Shown: positions 31,652-41,536 of the stretch, one piece after another | Layout of the letters: each line of letters begins with the position of its first letter | Numbering within the stretch: position 1 is the stretch's first letter | DNA from: an uncultured Lachnospiraceae bacterium | GTDB lineage: Bacteria > Bacillota > Clostridia > Lachnospirales > Lachnospiraceae | Reading direction: 5' to 3' | DNA length: 45,513 bases | Assembly (NCBI GenBank): GCA_946182825.1 | Contig: CAMGZH010000020.1 | Span: 1-45,513, forward strand | The notes under the pieces: generated by a model | Database searches by the model: none | What the model saw: the letters and a program-made list of their open reading frames with translations, nothing else | What the model was told of the DNA's origin: nothing | Program-made: the position numbers and the translations under genes

Positions 31652-33148
31652 TTATTCTCCCAGGTAGGTGTCAAACATGCGTCCCGCCAGCGGCACAGCA
31701 TAGGCGGAACCGGATCCCGCTCCCTCCATGACGACAGCAACCGCGATCTTCTTCTTCCCTTTTTTGGCAAACCCCACAAACCAGGAGTGAGACTGCCTTT
31801 TATTGGAAGAATACTCGGCTGTTCCTGTTTTACCGTAAGCGCGATACTTTGAAACATTCAGCCTTCTTCCGGTTCCGTTGGTCACCACGTAACGCATCAT
31901 AATACGAAGACGTTTGGCCTCTTCCTTTGTCATGATCGTTTCAGAATTCTTATGATCAAAGGATTTTACAAGATTTCCGTTATCATTTTCAATATGATCG
32001 ATATCATGAACCGTCTTGACGGTTCCGTTATTTGCAGCTGCGGAAGCAATGACCGCCATATGAAGGGGGGTCACCAGAGTATTTCCCTGCCCAATGGAGG
32101 TCTGCATTACAAGGGCCTTATCCTCTACCCCGTCCAGGGTAAAACTGCTTTTTTTCACATTGGACAGTGTGGTGGGCAGCTCCCTGTTAAACAGCAACCG
32201 CTCTGCCGTCTCCTTCAATTCTCCCTTTTCGAGAGAGAGCCCCGCCGTCGCAAAGGCAACATTACAGGAATTACCAAAGGCCTGGGTCAGATCCTGCTGA
32301 CCATGAACTTCCCCACCATAACAGTGAATGGTATATCCATTATTGGATAAGGCACCGCTGCACGAAAAGGTATCGGACATCTTTCCGCCGTTTTGCAGGT
32401 AAGAAAGGGCGGTCACCATCTTAAAGGTGGAACCCGGCGGATAAAGTCCCTGAGTTGCCCGGTTCAAAAGGACAGAGGAAGAATTATCCCCTGAGGAAAG
32501 GCTCTTCCAAGATGATGCCACGGTATTGGGATCAAAATCCGGCTTTGACACCATAGCAAGAATGGCTCCCGTATCGGGATCAATGGCTACCGCTGCTCCC
32601 TGATAGGATCCGATCCCGTTATATGCCGTCTCCTGAAGCTTGGAATCCAAGGTGGTAACCACCGTATCACCCTGGCTTTTTTTATTTGCCAGATCATTGG
32701 CGATTCGTGTCAGAAAAAAAGAATGAGAACGAAGCAGCTGGAAATTCCGCTCCAATTCCACTCCTGCCATTCCATTGGAATTATATCCAACTACATGGGC
32801 ATAGGTTCTGCCTTTCGGATAGACCCTCACTTCCTTTTCCCCTTTGATCTCGCTTTTCGCCACTACAACGCCGTCCTTTGTGGTGATATTTCCTCTGATC
32901 ACGGTATCAGAAAGCTTGGAAAGTCTTGCATTGGAAGGATGATTGATAAAATCCTCGCTTTGAAAGGATACAAAGTATACAAAGTAAGCACACAGGCTGA
33001 TAAATAAAAGCAAGAATGCATAGGTCACCACTGCAAATTCAACATTCCTCGCGTGTGGGCGCCGTTTTCCTGTTCTTCTGGTATCCTCCTCCAGATCCAT
33101 TATTTCAAGATCTCTTTTGTTTCTTCTGTCTCTTCTGTCTCTTCTCAT
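31652..33148 (-). CDS. Class B penicillin-binding protein (transpeptidase)
   Basis: A 498-residue membrane-anchored transpeptidase cross-linking peptidoglycan. An Arg/Asp-rich cytoplasmic tail (1-36, beginning MRRDRRDRRNKRD) precedes one membrane segment (about 38-62), a small dimer-type domain, and the catalytic domain with STFK at 240-243, SCN at 294-296 and KTGTAE at 440-445. No PASTA repeats are present. The frame is open further upstream, but AAGGAG precedes ATG 33148. It overlaps the ftsW-like gene by 44 bp, a SEDS-transpeptidase pairing like RodA-PbpA or FtsW-PBP3. Confidence 0.93.
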   Translation of the reverse strand: MRRDRRDRRNKRDLEIMDLEEDTRRTGKRRPHARNVEFAVVTYAFLLLFISLCAYFVYFVSFQSEDFINHPSNARLSKLSDTVIRGNITTKDGVVVAKSEIKGEKEVRVYPKGRTYAHVVGYNSNGMAGVELERNFQLLRSHSFFLTRIANDLANKKSQGDTVVTTLDSKLQETAYNGIGSYQGAAVAIDPDTGAILAMVSKPDFDPNTVASSWKSLSSGDNSSSVLLNRATQGLYPPGSTFKMVTALSYLQNGGKMSDTFSCSGALSNNGYTIHCYGGEVHGQQDLTQAFGNSCNVAFATAGLSLEKGELKETAERLLFNRELPTTLSNVKKSSFTLDGVEDKALVMQTSIGQGNTLVTPLHMAVIASAAANNGTVKTVHDIDHIENDNGNLVKSFDHKNSETIMTKEEAKRLRIMMRYVVTNGTGRRLNVSKYRAYGKTGTAEYSSNKRQSHSWFVGFAKKGKKKIAVAVVMEGAGSGSAYAVPLAGRMFDTYLGE

Positions 33149-34460
33149 GAAGGTCTCCTTCTGAAAATGCCCTCTTATACAGCCCCTGAATGATAGCAAA
33201 CAGGATCATAGTCGATAAAATGGAACTTCCGCCATAGCTTACAAGGGGCAGGGTCACACCGGTGGACGGAATGAACTTTGTTACTCCCCCAAGGGTCGTA
33301 AAGACCTGAATTCCATATACAGTTCCAAGTCCAAGGGCGATCAGTTTGTAGAACTGGTCCCGGATCTGCATGGCAATATTGAAAAACATAAGAAAATTAC
33401 TGATGCAGATAAAAATCATACTAAGGGCAAACAACGCCCCCAGTTCTTCAGAAATTGCCGAAAATACAAAGTCTGTGGTGACCACCGGTATTTTCTGCGG
33501 CATTCCCTGGAACAGACCGCTTCCGAACCAGCCACCGGTTCCAATAGCAAAAAGGGACTGGCAGATCTGGTATCCCTGATCGTTTACAACCGCAAGAGGA
33601 TCCTTCCATGCAAGAACACGGGTCCTGACATGGGAAAAAAGAAAATATCCGGCAACGGAAGCTGCCGCCATCATGGAAAGCCCTGCCAGAAGATAGATCG
33701 GTCGCTGAGTGGCAACATAGACCATAACCAGAAAGGTCACAAAGAAGATAAGTGCAGATCCAAGATCTTTGGATGCAACTAAGATCAGGATCATAATCGC
33801 CGTAATGATCCCGGTTATTACCACCTGATGGAGATCCGTCCTCTGATAAAGCATACAAGCGATAAAAAATACCAGAAGGATCTTCACAAACTCCGAAGGC
33901 TGTAAAAGGACCGGTCCAAGCTTGATATTGATCTTTGCACCGTAGGTCTCGCGGCCTAACACAGCCACAGCTCCAAGCGCCAAAATACCGACAACGGCAT
34001 AAAAATAGGTCAGACGCTTCCAGAGCTTTAGCTTCTCGATCAGAAGCGGGATCACACAGGTGATCAGAAGTGCAGCCGCTGCCATAAACAGCTGCCGGAT
34101 GGCATGATCGATCCGAAGTCTTGTCAGGATCAAAAAACTGATGGCAAGCAGCATACACATGTTATTAATCAAGGGCTTATTGGCATATTCATAGATCTGC
34201 TTATAAATCAGCATAGCCAGTGCAAACAACACACTTTGGGCCGCGGTGATGGCAATCACCCGCTGATCATTGGTATGAAGATACAATACAAGTCCCGAAC
34301 AAAAAACCGTCAGATACACGATGGTTGTCTGTTTACGATATAAACGGTTGGCAACCCGCTCCGATGTATTTGAACGAAGCGCCTTAAAACTATCATACGT
34401 GTAGACAGCGATCATTATGATCAATAAGAGCCTAACGATTTCTGTAATTAAATGAATCAC
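33105..34460 (-). CDS. ftsW: SEDS peptidoglycan glycosyltransferase FtsW/RodA/SpoVE family
   Basis: A 451-residue polytopic SEDS protein that polymerises lipid II. About ten membrane segments; the family regions include LGPVLLQPSEFVKILLVFF, the VASKDLGSALIFFVTFLVM catalytic Asp region, IGTGGWFGSGLFQG, TTDFVFSAISEELG and the PSTGVTLPLVSYGGSSILS finish. It starts with GTG, sharing the G of the U32 gene's TAG stop, with AGGAG upstream. Its C-terminal tail is very basic (EKRQKRQKKQKRS), made from the tandem repeat that in another frame encodes the PBP N-terminus. Whether it serves division, elongation or sporulation cannot be told. Confidence 0.9.
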   Translation of the reverse strand: MIHLITEIVRLLLIIMIAVYTYDSFKALRSNTSERVANRLYRKQTTIVYLTVFCSGLVLYLHTNDQRVIAITAAQSVLFALAMLIYKQIYEYANKPLINNMCMLLAISFLILTRLRIDHAIRQLFMAAAALLITCVIPLLIEKLKLWKRLTYFYAVVGILALGAVAVLGRETYGAKINIKLGPVLLQPSEFVKILLVFFIACMLYQRTDLHQVVITGIITAIMILILVASKDLGSALIFFVTFLVMVYVATQRPIYLLAGLSMMAAASVAGYFLFSHVRTRVLAWKDPLAVVNDQGYQICQSLFAIGTGGWFGSGLFQGMPQKIPVVTTDFVFSAISEELGALFALSMIFICISNFLMFFNIAMQIRDQFYKLIALGLGTVYGIQVFTTLGGVTKFIPSTGVTLPLVSYGGSSILSTMILFAIIQGLYKRAFSEGDLHEKRQKRQKKQKRS

Positions 34461-36661
34461 TATTCTACTCCTCTGTTAAAATGTCCCCTTGTGATCTCTG
34501 TAAAGGATACCTCCCCGGTATCTTTGTCATTTAAAAGATCCCCAAAAAGAGATAAGACCTCTTCCGTCTCCCTTTCATTCTCAAGGGTTAGATCCACCCG
34601 AAGTCCACCGGCAGATAAGGCCCTTACCTCGTTGCTTTTACCAAAAAGAGAGGTGGGCAGACTGTTATAAATAATATTGACGCAGCTTGAGCATATGTTT
34701 CTCACCGGGAAGATCTTCTGATATCGATCCCGCAGATACAAAACTTCTGCCTTCTCATCGCAGCAGGCCGAATTCTTATGCTGACAGTTAGCTGTATACA
34801 TCAAAGGCAAACGGCCGTACACCGTCATATAGCAGTTTTGCAGATCACGGTGCATCAATTCTTTTCGATTCAACTCATCCGGAGTGCAAAACGCTGTGAT
34901 CCCCTGTCTCTCATAGGCGGCCTGGGTACGGTTGTTCCACACATATAACCGATGATCGGCGATCCGATCAAGCTCCCTTAAGTGCTCCTTTGCAAAACCA
35001 AGCATATCAAAGGAGGAGACCATAACACCATCCATCGTCTTCAAGTCTTCCAAAGCATCCATAAGAGCCTCAGCATTTCTCCGGCGAAGGATCAGAGGAA
35101 GTCTTACATATAAGCGGCTACCCACGGCATGCAGCGCCTCCTTTAAGGAAGAAAGCTCCTGCCCGTCTTTCTTAAGGAAACAATCAAAGGAAAGAACAAG
35201 AATCCCTGGATTTCCTGCCTTTCGACAAAATGAAAGCACCTGTCGCTCCTGTTCCTTCGTCTCCACTGTGATAAGAAACGGAAGGATTCCCTTCGGCTTT
35301 TCACAGGAAAAAGCCGACATAGGATACGAGGTTCTCTCACCGATGACCACCGGCTTCTTCTTGGGCTGTGCTTCCGGTTCTCCCAGCTTCTGCAGAGCCT
35401 GCCTTCGAATCGCCTTTAATTCCTTGGCCGGGATAAAAAGATCCCCGCTTACATCAAGGGTCAGCTCCTTCATCTCATATCCGCTTCCCCCTGTCATCTT
35501 AAGAGGCTTTTCGATGGCCTCCGCTGTCATCGGGCTCTTTACCGCTTCCATGGCAACAGGACCCTCGACCGTTACCGAAGCATCCTTTGTATACAGAGTA
35601 AGCGAAATGGGCTCTCCCACCCTGGCAAAGAAATAACCGGTAAGGGGAGCGTTCTCTTCCGTCGCCTTCGCCGGGGCTTTCTCTTTCCCTGCCTTATGAG
35701 AATGGGAAGGCGATACATACGTGATCATATCCTTATCATTTCTCATATCATAATAAGAATTGGTAAAGCCACAACGATTGCCGTAATCATATAAAAGCTG
35801 CATATCCTTTGGATCCACAGCAAAGTTTTCTTCCCCTTCCGACAGCAACAGATCCGTATACTTCCGGTACATGGCAACCACGCCCTCTGCGTATGCCGCC
35901 TTCTTCATCCGGCCTTCGATCTTAAGGGAATAGACCCCGGCATTATAAAGCCTTGGGAGATCTGCGATTCCATTCATATCCTTTGGACTTAAAATATATG
36001 CCCCGGGCATGTTCCTTCTATTCCCTTTGTGGTCTAGAAGGTCATACTCCAGTCGACAGGGCTGGGCGCATCGACCACGGTTTCCGCTTCTGCCTCCAAG
36101 CATGGAACTCATAAGACACTGCCCGGAATAGCAGACACATAAGGCTCCGTGAACGAAACACTCAATATCCATACCGGTCTGATCGTAAATGGACGCGATC
36201 TCTTTTATTGAAAGTTCTCTTGCACAGACGATCCGCTTCGCTCCTACCTGCTTTAATAAAGAAGAACCGTAAGCAGATGTGATATTGGCCTGGGTACTGA
36301 TATGAAGCTCCATATCAGGAAAACAGCTGCTCACCATTTCCATTACACCAAAATCCTGCACCAAAACTGCATCCAGTCCCATCTCATAATAGCTTTTCAG
36401 ATAATCGTAAAGCTTTTTCTCGATCTCAAGATTCTTCAGCAGCGTATTGACCGTAAGATAGGTCTTGGCTCCACGGTTATGAGCATAAGAAATTCCTTCT
36501 CCTGCCTCCTGTCGGGTAAAGTTATTGGCATAGGCTCTTGCACCAAACAGATCTCCGCCAAAATAAACGGCATCTGCACCTGCATCTACTACAGTTTTCA
36601 ATATGGAAAGATCACCGGCTGGTGATAAAACTTCCATCTGGTTATCTGGTCTTCTTGACAT
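34460..36661 (-). CDS. U32-family protein (RlhA/TrhP-like RNA hydroxylase)
   Basis: A 733-residue U32 protein. Known relatives (RlhA, TrhP) hydroxylate 23S rRNA C2501 or tRNA uridine-34, rather than acting as proteases. The U32 signature E-x-F-xx-G-x-x-C is intact (ECFVHGALCVCYSGQC, residues 167-182), with Cys175, Cys182, Cys198 and Cys202 for an iron-sulfur cluster. A second half (about 320-733) is the DUF3656-type region with further cysteines (ICSSCVN). Total length is longest among its type, closest to RlhA. Its start sits directly after the zapA terminator T-run. Confidence 0.87.
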   Translation of the reverse strand: MSRRPDNQMEVLSPAGDLSILKTVVDAGADAVYFGGDLFGARAYANNFTRQEAGEGISYAHNRGAKTYLTVNTLLKNLEIEKKLYDYLKSYYEMGLDAVLVQDFGVMEMVSSCFPDMELHISTQANITSAYGSSLLKQVGAKRIVCARELSIKEIASIYDQTGMDIECFVHGALCVCYSGQCLMSSMLGGRSGNRGRCAQPCRLEYDLLDHKGNRRNMPGAYILSPKDMNGIADLPRLYNAGVYSLKIEGRMKKAAYAEGVVAMYRKYTDLLLSEGEENFAVDPKDMQLLYDYGNRCGFTNSYYDMRNDKDMITYVSPSHSHKAGKEKAPAKATEENAPLTGYFFARVGEPISLTLYTKDASVTVEGPVAMEAVKSPMTAEAIEKPLKMTGGSGYEMKELTLDVSGDLFIPAKELKAIRRQALQKLGEPEAQPKKKPVVIGERTSYPMSAFSCEKPKGILPFLITVETKEQERQVLSFCRKAGNPGILVLSFDCFLKKDGQELSSLKEALHAVGSRLYVRLPLILRRRNAEALMDALEDLKTMDGVMVSSFDMLGFAKEHLRELDRIADHRLYVWNNRTQAAYERQGITAFCTPDELNRKELMHRDLQNCYMTVYGRLPLMYTANCQHKNSACCDEKAEVLYLRDRYQKIFPVRNICSSCVNIIYNSLPTSLFGKSNEVRALSAGGLRVDLTLENERETEEVLSLFGDLLNDKDTGEVSFTEITRGHFNRGVE

Positions 36662-36673
36662 AAATAATACTCC

Positions 36674-36709
36674 AAAAAATTTACAGGGGATATTCCTATC
36701 CCCTGTAAA
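36674..36709 (-). terminator. zapA terminator abutting the U32 start
   Basis: 11-bp perfect stem (36680-36690 with 36699-36709), 8-nt loop, then six T on the minus strand (complement of 36674-36679). The T-run is immediately followed by GGAG and the ATG of the U32 gene at 36661, so this gene depends on read-through or a promoter not seen. Confidence 0.85.
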
Positions 36710-36712
36710 CCA

Positions 36713-37159
36713 TTAATCATCTAAATCATTTCTAGGCTTGCCGGATAAAGGTCCAAGGAGGGCATCCTCCAATGATGCCTCCAGCTTCGCTTTGATCTTG
36801 CGAAGCTCTGCATTCTCCTTCTCTAGCTCTCTGATACGACTGCTGCAATCTTCGGACTTTACCTGATCCGTGATCAGCTCATGCTTCAGATCATAAAGAT
36901 CCTTCTCTTTCTGCTGAGCATCAAGCTCATACTTCTCGATCTGTTCCTTCGCCTTGAAATAATCATCGGCAATGTTAAGCTCCAAAAGAGTCGCCTTCAT
37001 ATCGGCACTTTGCTTACGATATCCTTCCAGCTTGGAAAATTCCTCGATCTTACCGTTAATGTAAGCTGCAACCTTCTGCATATATTCTTCTTCTTCATAT
37101 CCGCTCAGGTTGTAAACCTTGCCCCCTATGAGCACTGCGACTGATTTCTTGGCAGACAT
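36713..37159 (-). CDS. zapA: Cell division protein ZapA
   Basis: A 148-residue ZapA-like protein, which bundles FtsZ. The N-terminal head MSAKKSVAVLIGGKVYNLSG and the YMQKVAAYINGKIEEFS region are typical; from about residue 65 to 140 it is one coiled coil (YELDAQQKEKDLYDLKHE, LEKENAELRKIKAKLEASLE). Longer than the E. coli protein by its coiled-coil extension. It has its own promoter and terminator between ruvB and the U32 gene. Confidence 0.88.
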   Translation of the reverse strand: MSAKKSVAVLIGGKVYNLSGYEEEEYMQKVAAYINGKIEEFSKLEGYRKQSADMKATLLELNIADDYFKAKEQIEKYELDAQQKEKDLYDLKHELITDQVKSEDCSSRIRELEKENAELRKIKAKLEASLEDALLGPLSGKPRNDLDD

Positions 37160-37192
37160 ATGTCTCTCCTTCTCGTAAGCTTATTCAAGTCT

Positions 37193-37221
37193 ATTATAAA
37201 AGGATGCGTGTATAAAAACAA
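37193..37221 (-). promoter_or_regulatory. zapA promoter
   Basis: -35 TTGTTT (37216-37221) and perfect -10 TATAAT (37193-37198), spacer 17 bp. An AAAAGGAT/ATCCTTTT dyad spanning the -35 to -10 region may serve as a weak ruvB terminator. Confidence 0.7.
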
Positions 37222-37226
37222 TCCTT

Positions 37227-38225
37227 TTAGCCGGATTTTTCTCTTCCAAAGTGCCGGTAGCATTCCTCTGTTGCCATCCGTCCCTTCGGTGTTCGAAGCA
37301 CCAGATTAGACTTTACCAGATAAGGCTCAATGACGTCTTCAATGGTTCCAGCATCCTCTCCGATGGATGCTGCCAGTGTATCAAGCCCTACCGGTCCCCC
37401 ATGAAACTGATCCATAATGGTCAGCAATATATTGCGGTCTGACATGTCAAGCCCCATATCATCTACTTCTAAAAGTGTCAGGCTCTCGTCTGCGACCTCT
37501 TTTGTTATTTTACCATCAAATTTTACCAGCGCAAAATCTCTGACTCTACGCAGCAGACGGTTGGCAAGTCGAGGCGTTCCTCTTGAACGTCTTGCGATCT
37601 CATACGCCCCGTCCGGATCAATGGAAACATCCAGCTTCTTGGCTGATGCCGTTACAATCTGCATCAGTTCCTCCGGTGTATAAAATTCCAGATGATACAA
37701 GACACCAAAACGATCCCGAAGAGGTGCGGAAAGCATACCTGCTCTCGTCGTCGCCCCCACAAGGGTGAACCTTGGCAGATCCAGTCGAAGGGATCTGGCC
37801 TGGGAACCTTTTCCGATCATAATATCAATGGCAAAGTCCTCCATTGCAGGATACAAAACCTCTTCCACCTGCCGGTTCAGTCGATGAATCTCGTCAATAA
37901 AAAGAATATCTCCGTCAGACAGTCCGCTTAAAATGGCTGCCATCTCTCCCGGTTTTGCAATTGCAGGACCGGAAGTGATCTTCACATGAACCCCCATCTC
38001 ATTGGCAATAATACCAGAAAGTGTTGTCTTACCAAGTCCCGGAGGTCCGTAGAACAGCACATGATCAAGGGATTCCCCTCTCTCCTTTGCCGCCTGAATA
38101 TAAATCGCCAGACTGCTTTTTGCTTTCGCCTGTCCAACGTATTCTGATAAACGCTGTGGGCGGAGGGAGTTCTCATTTTTTACATCCTCCACCACGCGTT
38201 CTGTTGTTATAACACGTTTTTCCAT
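37227..38225 (-). CDS. ruvB: Holliday junction branch-migration ATPase RuvB
   Basis: A 332-residue AAA+ motor. Walker [10 protein letters not shown], Walker [16 protein letters not shown], sensor ATTRAG, arginine finger region in [19 protein letters not shown] and the winged-helix C-terminus ([19 protein letters not shown]). Full length; AAGGAG precedes the start, 16 bp after ruvA. In Firmicutes RuvAB works with RecU, which is also in this window. Confidence 0.98.
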   Translation of the reverse strand: MEKRVITTERVVEDVKNENSLRPQRLSEYVGQAKAKSSLAIYIQAAKERGESLDHVLFYGPPGLGKTTLSGIIANEMGVHVKITSGPAIAKPGEMAAILSGLSDGDILFIDEIHRLNRQVEEVLYPAMEDFAIDIMIGKGSQARSLRLDLPRFTLVGATTRAGMLSAPLRDRFGVLYHLEFYTPEELMQIVTASAKKLDVSIDPDGAYEIARRSRGTPRLANRLLRRVRDFALVKFDGKITKEVADESLTLLEVDDMGLDMSDRNILLTIMDQFHGGPVGLDTLAASIGEDAGTIEDVIEPYLVKSNLVLRTPKGRMATEECYRHFGREKSG

Positions 38226-38241
38226 GTCGGCTCCTTACAGC

Positions 38242-38853
38242 TTATTTTGCCAGCTTTTTAAGAGCAGCTTTTAACAGATCACCCGAATCCAATTCCGATG
38301 CATCTGCAACCGCGGCAATGGCTGACATTGCCTCTGCCCCGGAAAAGCCCATGGCAGTAAGTCCCAAAAGGACATCCTCCCGAACCGAAGCATCCACCTG
38401 CATAGGATCGGAAGACATTGCGACATTTGATACCTCATCTGTCGCCTCAAGATCGATCTTATCTTTGAGTTCAAGAATAACACGACGGGCCATTTTCGGT
38501 CCGACTCCGTTTGCCAGAGTAATGGACTTTTCATCCTCTCCCACAATGGCAAACTTTAAGTTCCTTGGCGTCAGAACAGAAAGAATTGCAAGGGCCGCCT
38601 TAGGGCCCACACCGCTTACCGTTGTCAAAAGAAGATACATCTCCTTTTCCTCCATGGTCATAAAGCCATAGAGAAGAACTCCGGTATTCTCCGAAAACTG
38701 AAGATTCGTGTAGATGCGAACCGAATCTCCCCTGCTGCCTACCTGGGTCAGATCCCCCACCGGCATATGAATCTCATATCCCATGCCGTCGTGATCTAAA
38801 ATCAGCGTACTTCCTGTGATCTGTTCCACTGTTCCATCAATATATGCTATCAC
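38242..38853 (-). CDS. ruvA: Holliday junction DNA-binding subunit RuvA
   Basis: A 203-residue junction-binding protein. OB fold (MIAYIDGTVEQITGSTLIL), helix-hairpin-helix domain with TTVSGVGPKAALAILS and LANGVGPKMARRVILELKDKI, and a C-terminal RuvB-binding helical domain. It begins with GTG directly after the miaB TAA stop. ruvB follows by 16 bp. Confidence 0.97.
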   Translation of the reverse strand: MIAYIDGTVEQITGSTLILDHDGMGYEIHMPVGDLTQVGSRGDSVRIYTNLQFSENTGVLLYGFMTMEEKEMYLLLTTVSGVGPKAALAILSVLTPRNLKFAIVGEDEKSITLANGVGPKMARRVILELKDKIDLEATDEVSNVAMSSDPMQVDASVREDVLLGLTAMGFSGAEAMSAIAAVADASELDSGDLLKAALKKLAK

Positions 38854-40305
38854 TTACATCTCTCCCAAGTAATAGAAGCCCTTGCATTCTTTCAGGGTGA
38901 CATCTACGATCTGTCCAATTACAGAAGGATCTGCCGCGAAATGCACCACAGAATTATTGGCCAGACGACCTGTTACCAGTCCTTCTTCGTGATCATTTAA
39001 GCTTTCAACCAAAACAGGAAGTCTCTGTCCTGTCAGCTGCTCCGCCTTCTTTGCTCCCAGAGTCTGTACTGTCTTTAACAGACGGTCAAATCTGTCGTGA
39101 ACCACATCCTCCGGAATCTGATCCTCCCGCTTTGCAGCAGGCGTTCCGCTTCTCTTGGAATAGATAAAAGTATAGGCAGAGTCATAGCCAACCTTTTCCA
39201 CCACATCCAAGGTATCAAGGAAATCCTCTTCTGTCTCACCCGGATATCCAACAATGATATCAGTGGTAAGAGAAATATCCGGAATTGCCTTTTTGATCTT
39301 CTCCACCAGGGCAAGATACTGCTCCTTATCGTAATGGCGGTTCATATCCTTCAGCAGGCGACTGCTTCCGGACTGAAGCGGCAGATGCAGATGATGACAA
39401 ACCTTGTCACACTCTGCCATTGCCTGGATCAAATCATCGGAAAGATCCTTTGGATGACTTGTCATAAAACGGATTCTCTGAATTCCCTCTACCTTATTGA
39501 CCTCGCGCAACAGATCCGCAAACGTCATTGGATCTTCCAGATTCTTACCGTAGGAGTTAACATTCTGTCCAAGTAGCATGATCTCCTTGACCCCATCCGC
39601 AGCCAGCTTTTCGATCTCGCGGATGATATCCTTTGGATTTCTGCTTCTTTCTCTGCCTCTGACATAAGGAACAATGCAATAACTACAGAAATTGTTGCAG
39701 CCGAACATAATATTTACTCCGGACTTGAACGAATACTTTCTGGAAGACGGAAGCTCTTCCACAATCTTATCCGCCTCCTTAACCACGTCGATGACACGCT
39801 TTTCTGTGATCAGACGCTTATAAAGAATCTCTGCAAACTTGTAGATGTTATGGGTTCCGAAGATAAAATCTACAAAGGAATAGCTCTGCTTTATCTTCTC
39901 TACCACAGGCTCCTCCTGCATCATACAGCCACAGAGACCGATGAGCATATGCGGATGCTTCTTCTTGTAGCTTCCAAGGTAACCGAGTCTTCCATATACC
40001 TTGTTGTCCGCATTTTCTCGAACGGTACAGGTATTGTAAAGAACAAGATCTGCCTCCTCGTCTTCCTTTTCCTGATAACCACAGGATAATAAGACACCGG
40101 CAAGCTTCTCAGAATCCTTGGCATTCATCTGACAGCCAAAGGTCGTCACGCAAAAGGTGAGGGGACGTCCCAGCTCTTTTTCCTGCTTCTGCACAAGCTC
40201 TTTCACAAGGGCCATGTAGTAGTACTGTCTCTCCGGCTCCTGCTCCGGTGCACTTCCGTTTGCTCTGTTATCTGATTCTTTAATTTCGTATCTGTCCATT
40301 TCCAT
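38854..40305 (-). CDS. miaB: tRNA-2-methylthio-N6-dimethylallyladenosine synthase MiaB
   Basis: A 483-residue radical-SAM methylthiotransferase for A37 of tRNA. Auxiliary cluster cysteines: Cys58 in TFGCQMN, Cys93 in [10 protein letters not shown], Cys127 in LCGCMMQ. Radical-SAM motif CNNFCSYC (Cys203, 207, 210). Residues 1 to about 48 form an extra charged N-terminal extension ([17 protein letters not shown]). It overlaps proA by 26 bp; both 40305 and an in-frame ATG at 40299 are possible starts. TRAM domain at the C-terminus. Confidence 0.96.
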   Translation of the reverse strand: MEMDRYEIKESDNRANGSAPEQEPERQYYYMALVKELVQKQEKELGRPLTFCVTTFGCQMNAKDSEKLAGVLLSCGYQEKEDEEADLVLYNTCTVRENADNKVYGRLGYLGSYKKKHPHMLIGLCGCMMQEEPVVEKIKQSYSFVDFIFGTHNIYKFAEILYKRLITEKRVIDVVKEADKIVEELPSSRKYSFKSGVNIMFGCNNFCSYCIVPYVRGRERSRNPKDIIREIEKLAADGVKEIMLLGQNVNSYGKNLEDPMTFADLLREVNKVEGIQRIRFMTSHPKDLSDDLIQAMAECDKVCHHLHLPLQSGSSRLLKDMNRHYDKEQYLALVEKIKKAIPDISLTTDIIVGYPGETEEDFLDTLDVVEKVGYDSAYTFIYSKRSGTPAAKREDQIPEDVVHDRFDRLLKTVQTLGAKKAEQLTGQRLPVLVESLNDHEEGLVTGRLANNSVVHFAADPSVIGQIVDVTLKECKGFYYLGEM

Positions 40306-41524
40306 AAATAATATATTTCCTGCTTGTTAGAGCCTCAAGCCCCATTGGGCCTCTGGCGTGTAGTTTCTGGGTACTGATTCCGATCTCGGCTCCGAATCCA
40401 AATTCAAAGCCATCGGTAAACCGGGTGGATGCATTGACATAAACACAGGCCGCATCAATCTCATCTAAGAAGCGGTTGGCATTCTCATAGTTTTCTGTAA
40501 CGATGGCCTCAGAGTGACCTGTGTTGTAATGGTTAATATGAGCGATGGCCTCATCAATGCCTTTTACCACCTTAACAGACATCTTGTAATCCAAATATTC
40601 TTTTCCAAAATCCTCTTCCGTAGCTGGGATGGTATCCTTAAGTATGTTGGTGGATGTTTCATCTGTATGAAGTTCCACCTGATGAGCAGAAAGCCTCTCA
40701 TATACAAGAGGAAGGAAGTCTTCTGCTATTTTCTCGTGAACCACCAGAGATTCTGCGGCATTGCAGACACCGATCCTCTGGGTCTTGGCATTTTCAATAA
40801 TATCCAGAGCCATATCGTAGTTGGCACTTTCATCCACAAAAATATGACAGTTTCCTGTACCGGTTTCGATCACAGGAATCGTGGCATTTTCCACCACACT
40901 GCGAATCAGCCCTGCTCCACCTCTCGGGATCAGAAGATCCACATACTGATTCATCTTCATAAAGCGTTCCACTGTTTCATGGGAAGTATCCTCGATCAGA
41001 TTGATACAGTCTTCTCTTAAGCCTTCTTCGGCTAACGCCTTTTTGATCACTTCGGTGATAGCCTTGTTACTGCATGCAGCATCACTTCCTCCACGAAGGA
41101 TCACCGTATTACCTGTCTTAAAGCAAAGAGCAAATACATCTGCCGTTACATTCGGGCGTGCCTCATAGATCACACCAATCACGCCCATAGGCACCTTCTT
41201 CTGACCGATCAAAAGTCCGTTAGGGCGCTTCTGCATTCCAACAACCTCACCAATGGGATCCGGAAGAGCCGCTACCTGACGCATGCCCTCTGCAATTCCC
41301 TCAAGTCTTGCAGGATCCAAAAACAGGCGATCCAACAGTCCCTTTGGAAGACCTTTCGCTTGCCCTCTTTCCATATCCTTTGCATTTTCGCTGCAGATAT
41401 AGTCCGCCTCTTCCACAAGCTTCTTCGCAGCCGTAAAAAGCAGACGATTCTTCGTGTCAGTCGAGAGCTTTGCTGTATAATACCGGTTGTCACTTGCTTT
41501 CCTACACATTGTCAACAGATCCAT
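40280..41524 (-). CDS. proA: Gamma-glutamyl phosphate reductase
   Basis: A 414-residue NADPH-dependent reductase giving glutamate semialdehyde in proline synthesis. Signatures: [38 protein letters not shown], the catalytic Cys in [15 protein letters not shown], and [27 protein letters not shown] split by the end of the fold. Full length. It follows the 5-formyl-THF cyclo-ligase gene by 12 bp with GGAG upstream. Confidence 0.97.
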   Translation of the reverse strand: MDLLTMCRKASDNRYYTAKLSTDTKNRLLFTAAKKLVEEADYICSENAKDMERGQAKGLPKGLLDRLFLDPARLEGIAEGMRQVAALPDPIGEVVGMQKRPNGLLIGQKKVPMGVIGVIYEARPNVTADVFALCFKTGNTVILRGGSDAACSNKAITEVIKKALAEEGLREDCINLIEDTSHETVERFMKMNQYVDLLIPRGGAGLIRSVVENATIPVIETGTGNCHIFVDESANYDMALDIIENAKTQRIGVCNAAESLVVHEKIAEDFLPLVYERLSAHQVELHTDETSTNILKDTIPATEEDFGKEYLDYKMSVKVVKGIDEAIAHINHYNTGHSEAIVTENYENANRFLDEIDAACVYVNASTRFTDGFEFGFGAEIGISTQKLHARGPMGLEALTSRKYIIYGNGQIRN

Positions 41525-41536
41525 TTTCTTTCTCCT

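Noticed and set aside
33448-34158. Cys/Ser-rich 236-codon minus-strand frame inside ftsW
   Set aside because: Out-of-frame shadow of ftsW; composition is that of a shifted frame, and ftsW is clearly the real gene.
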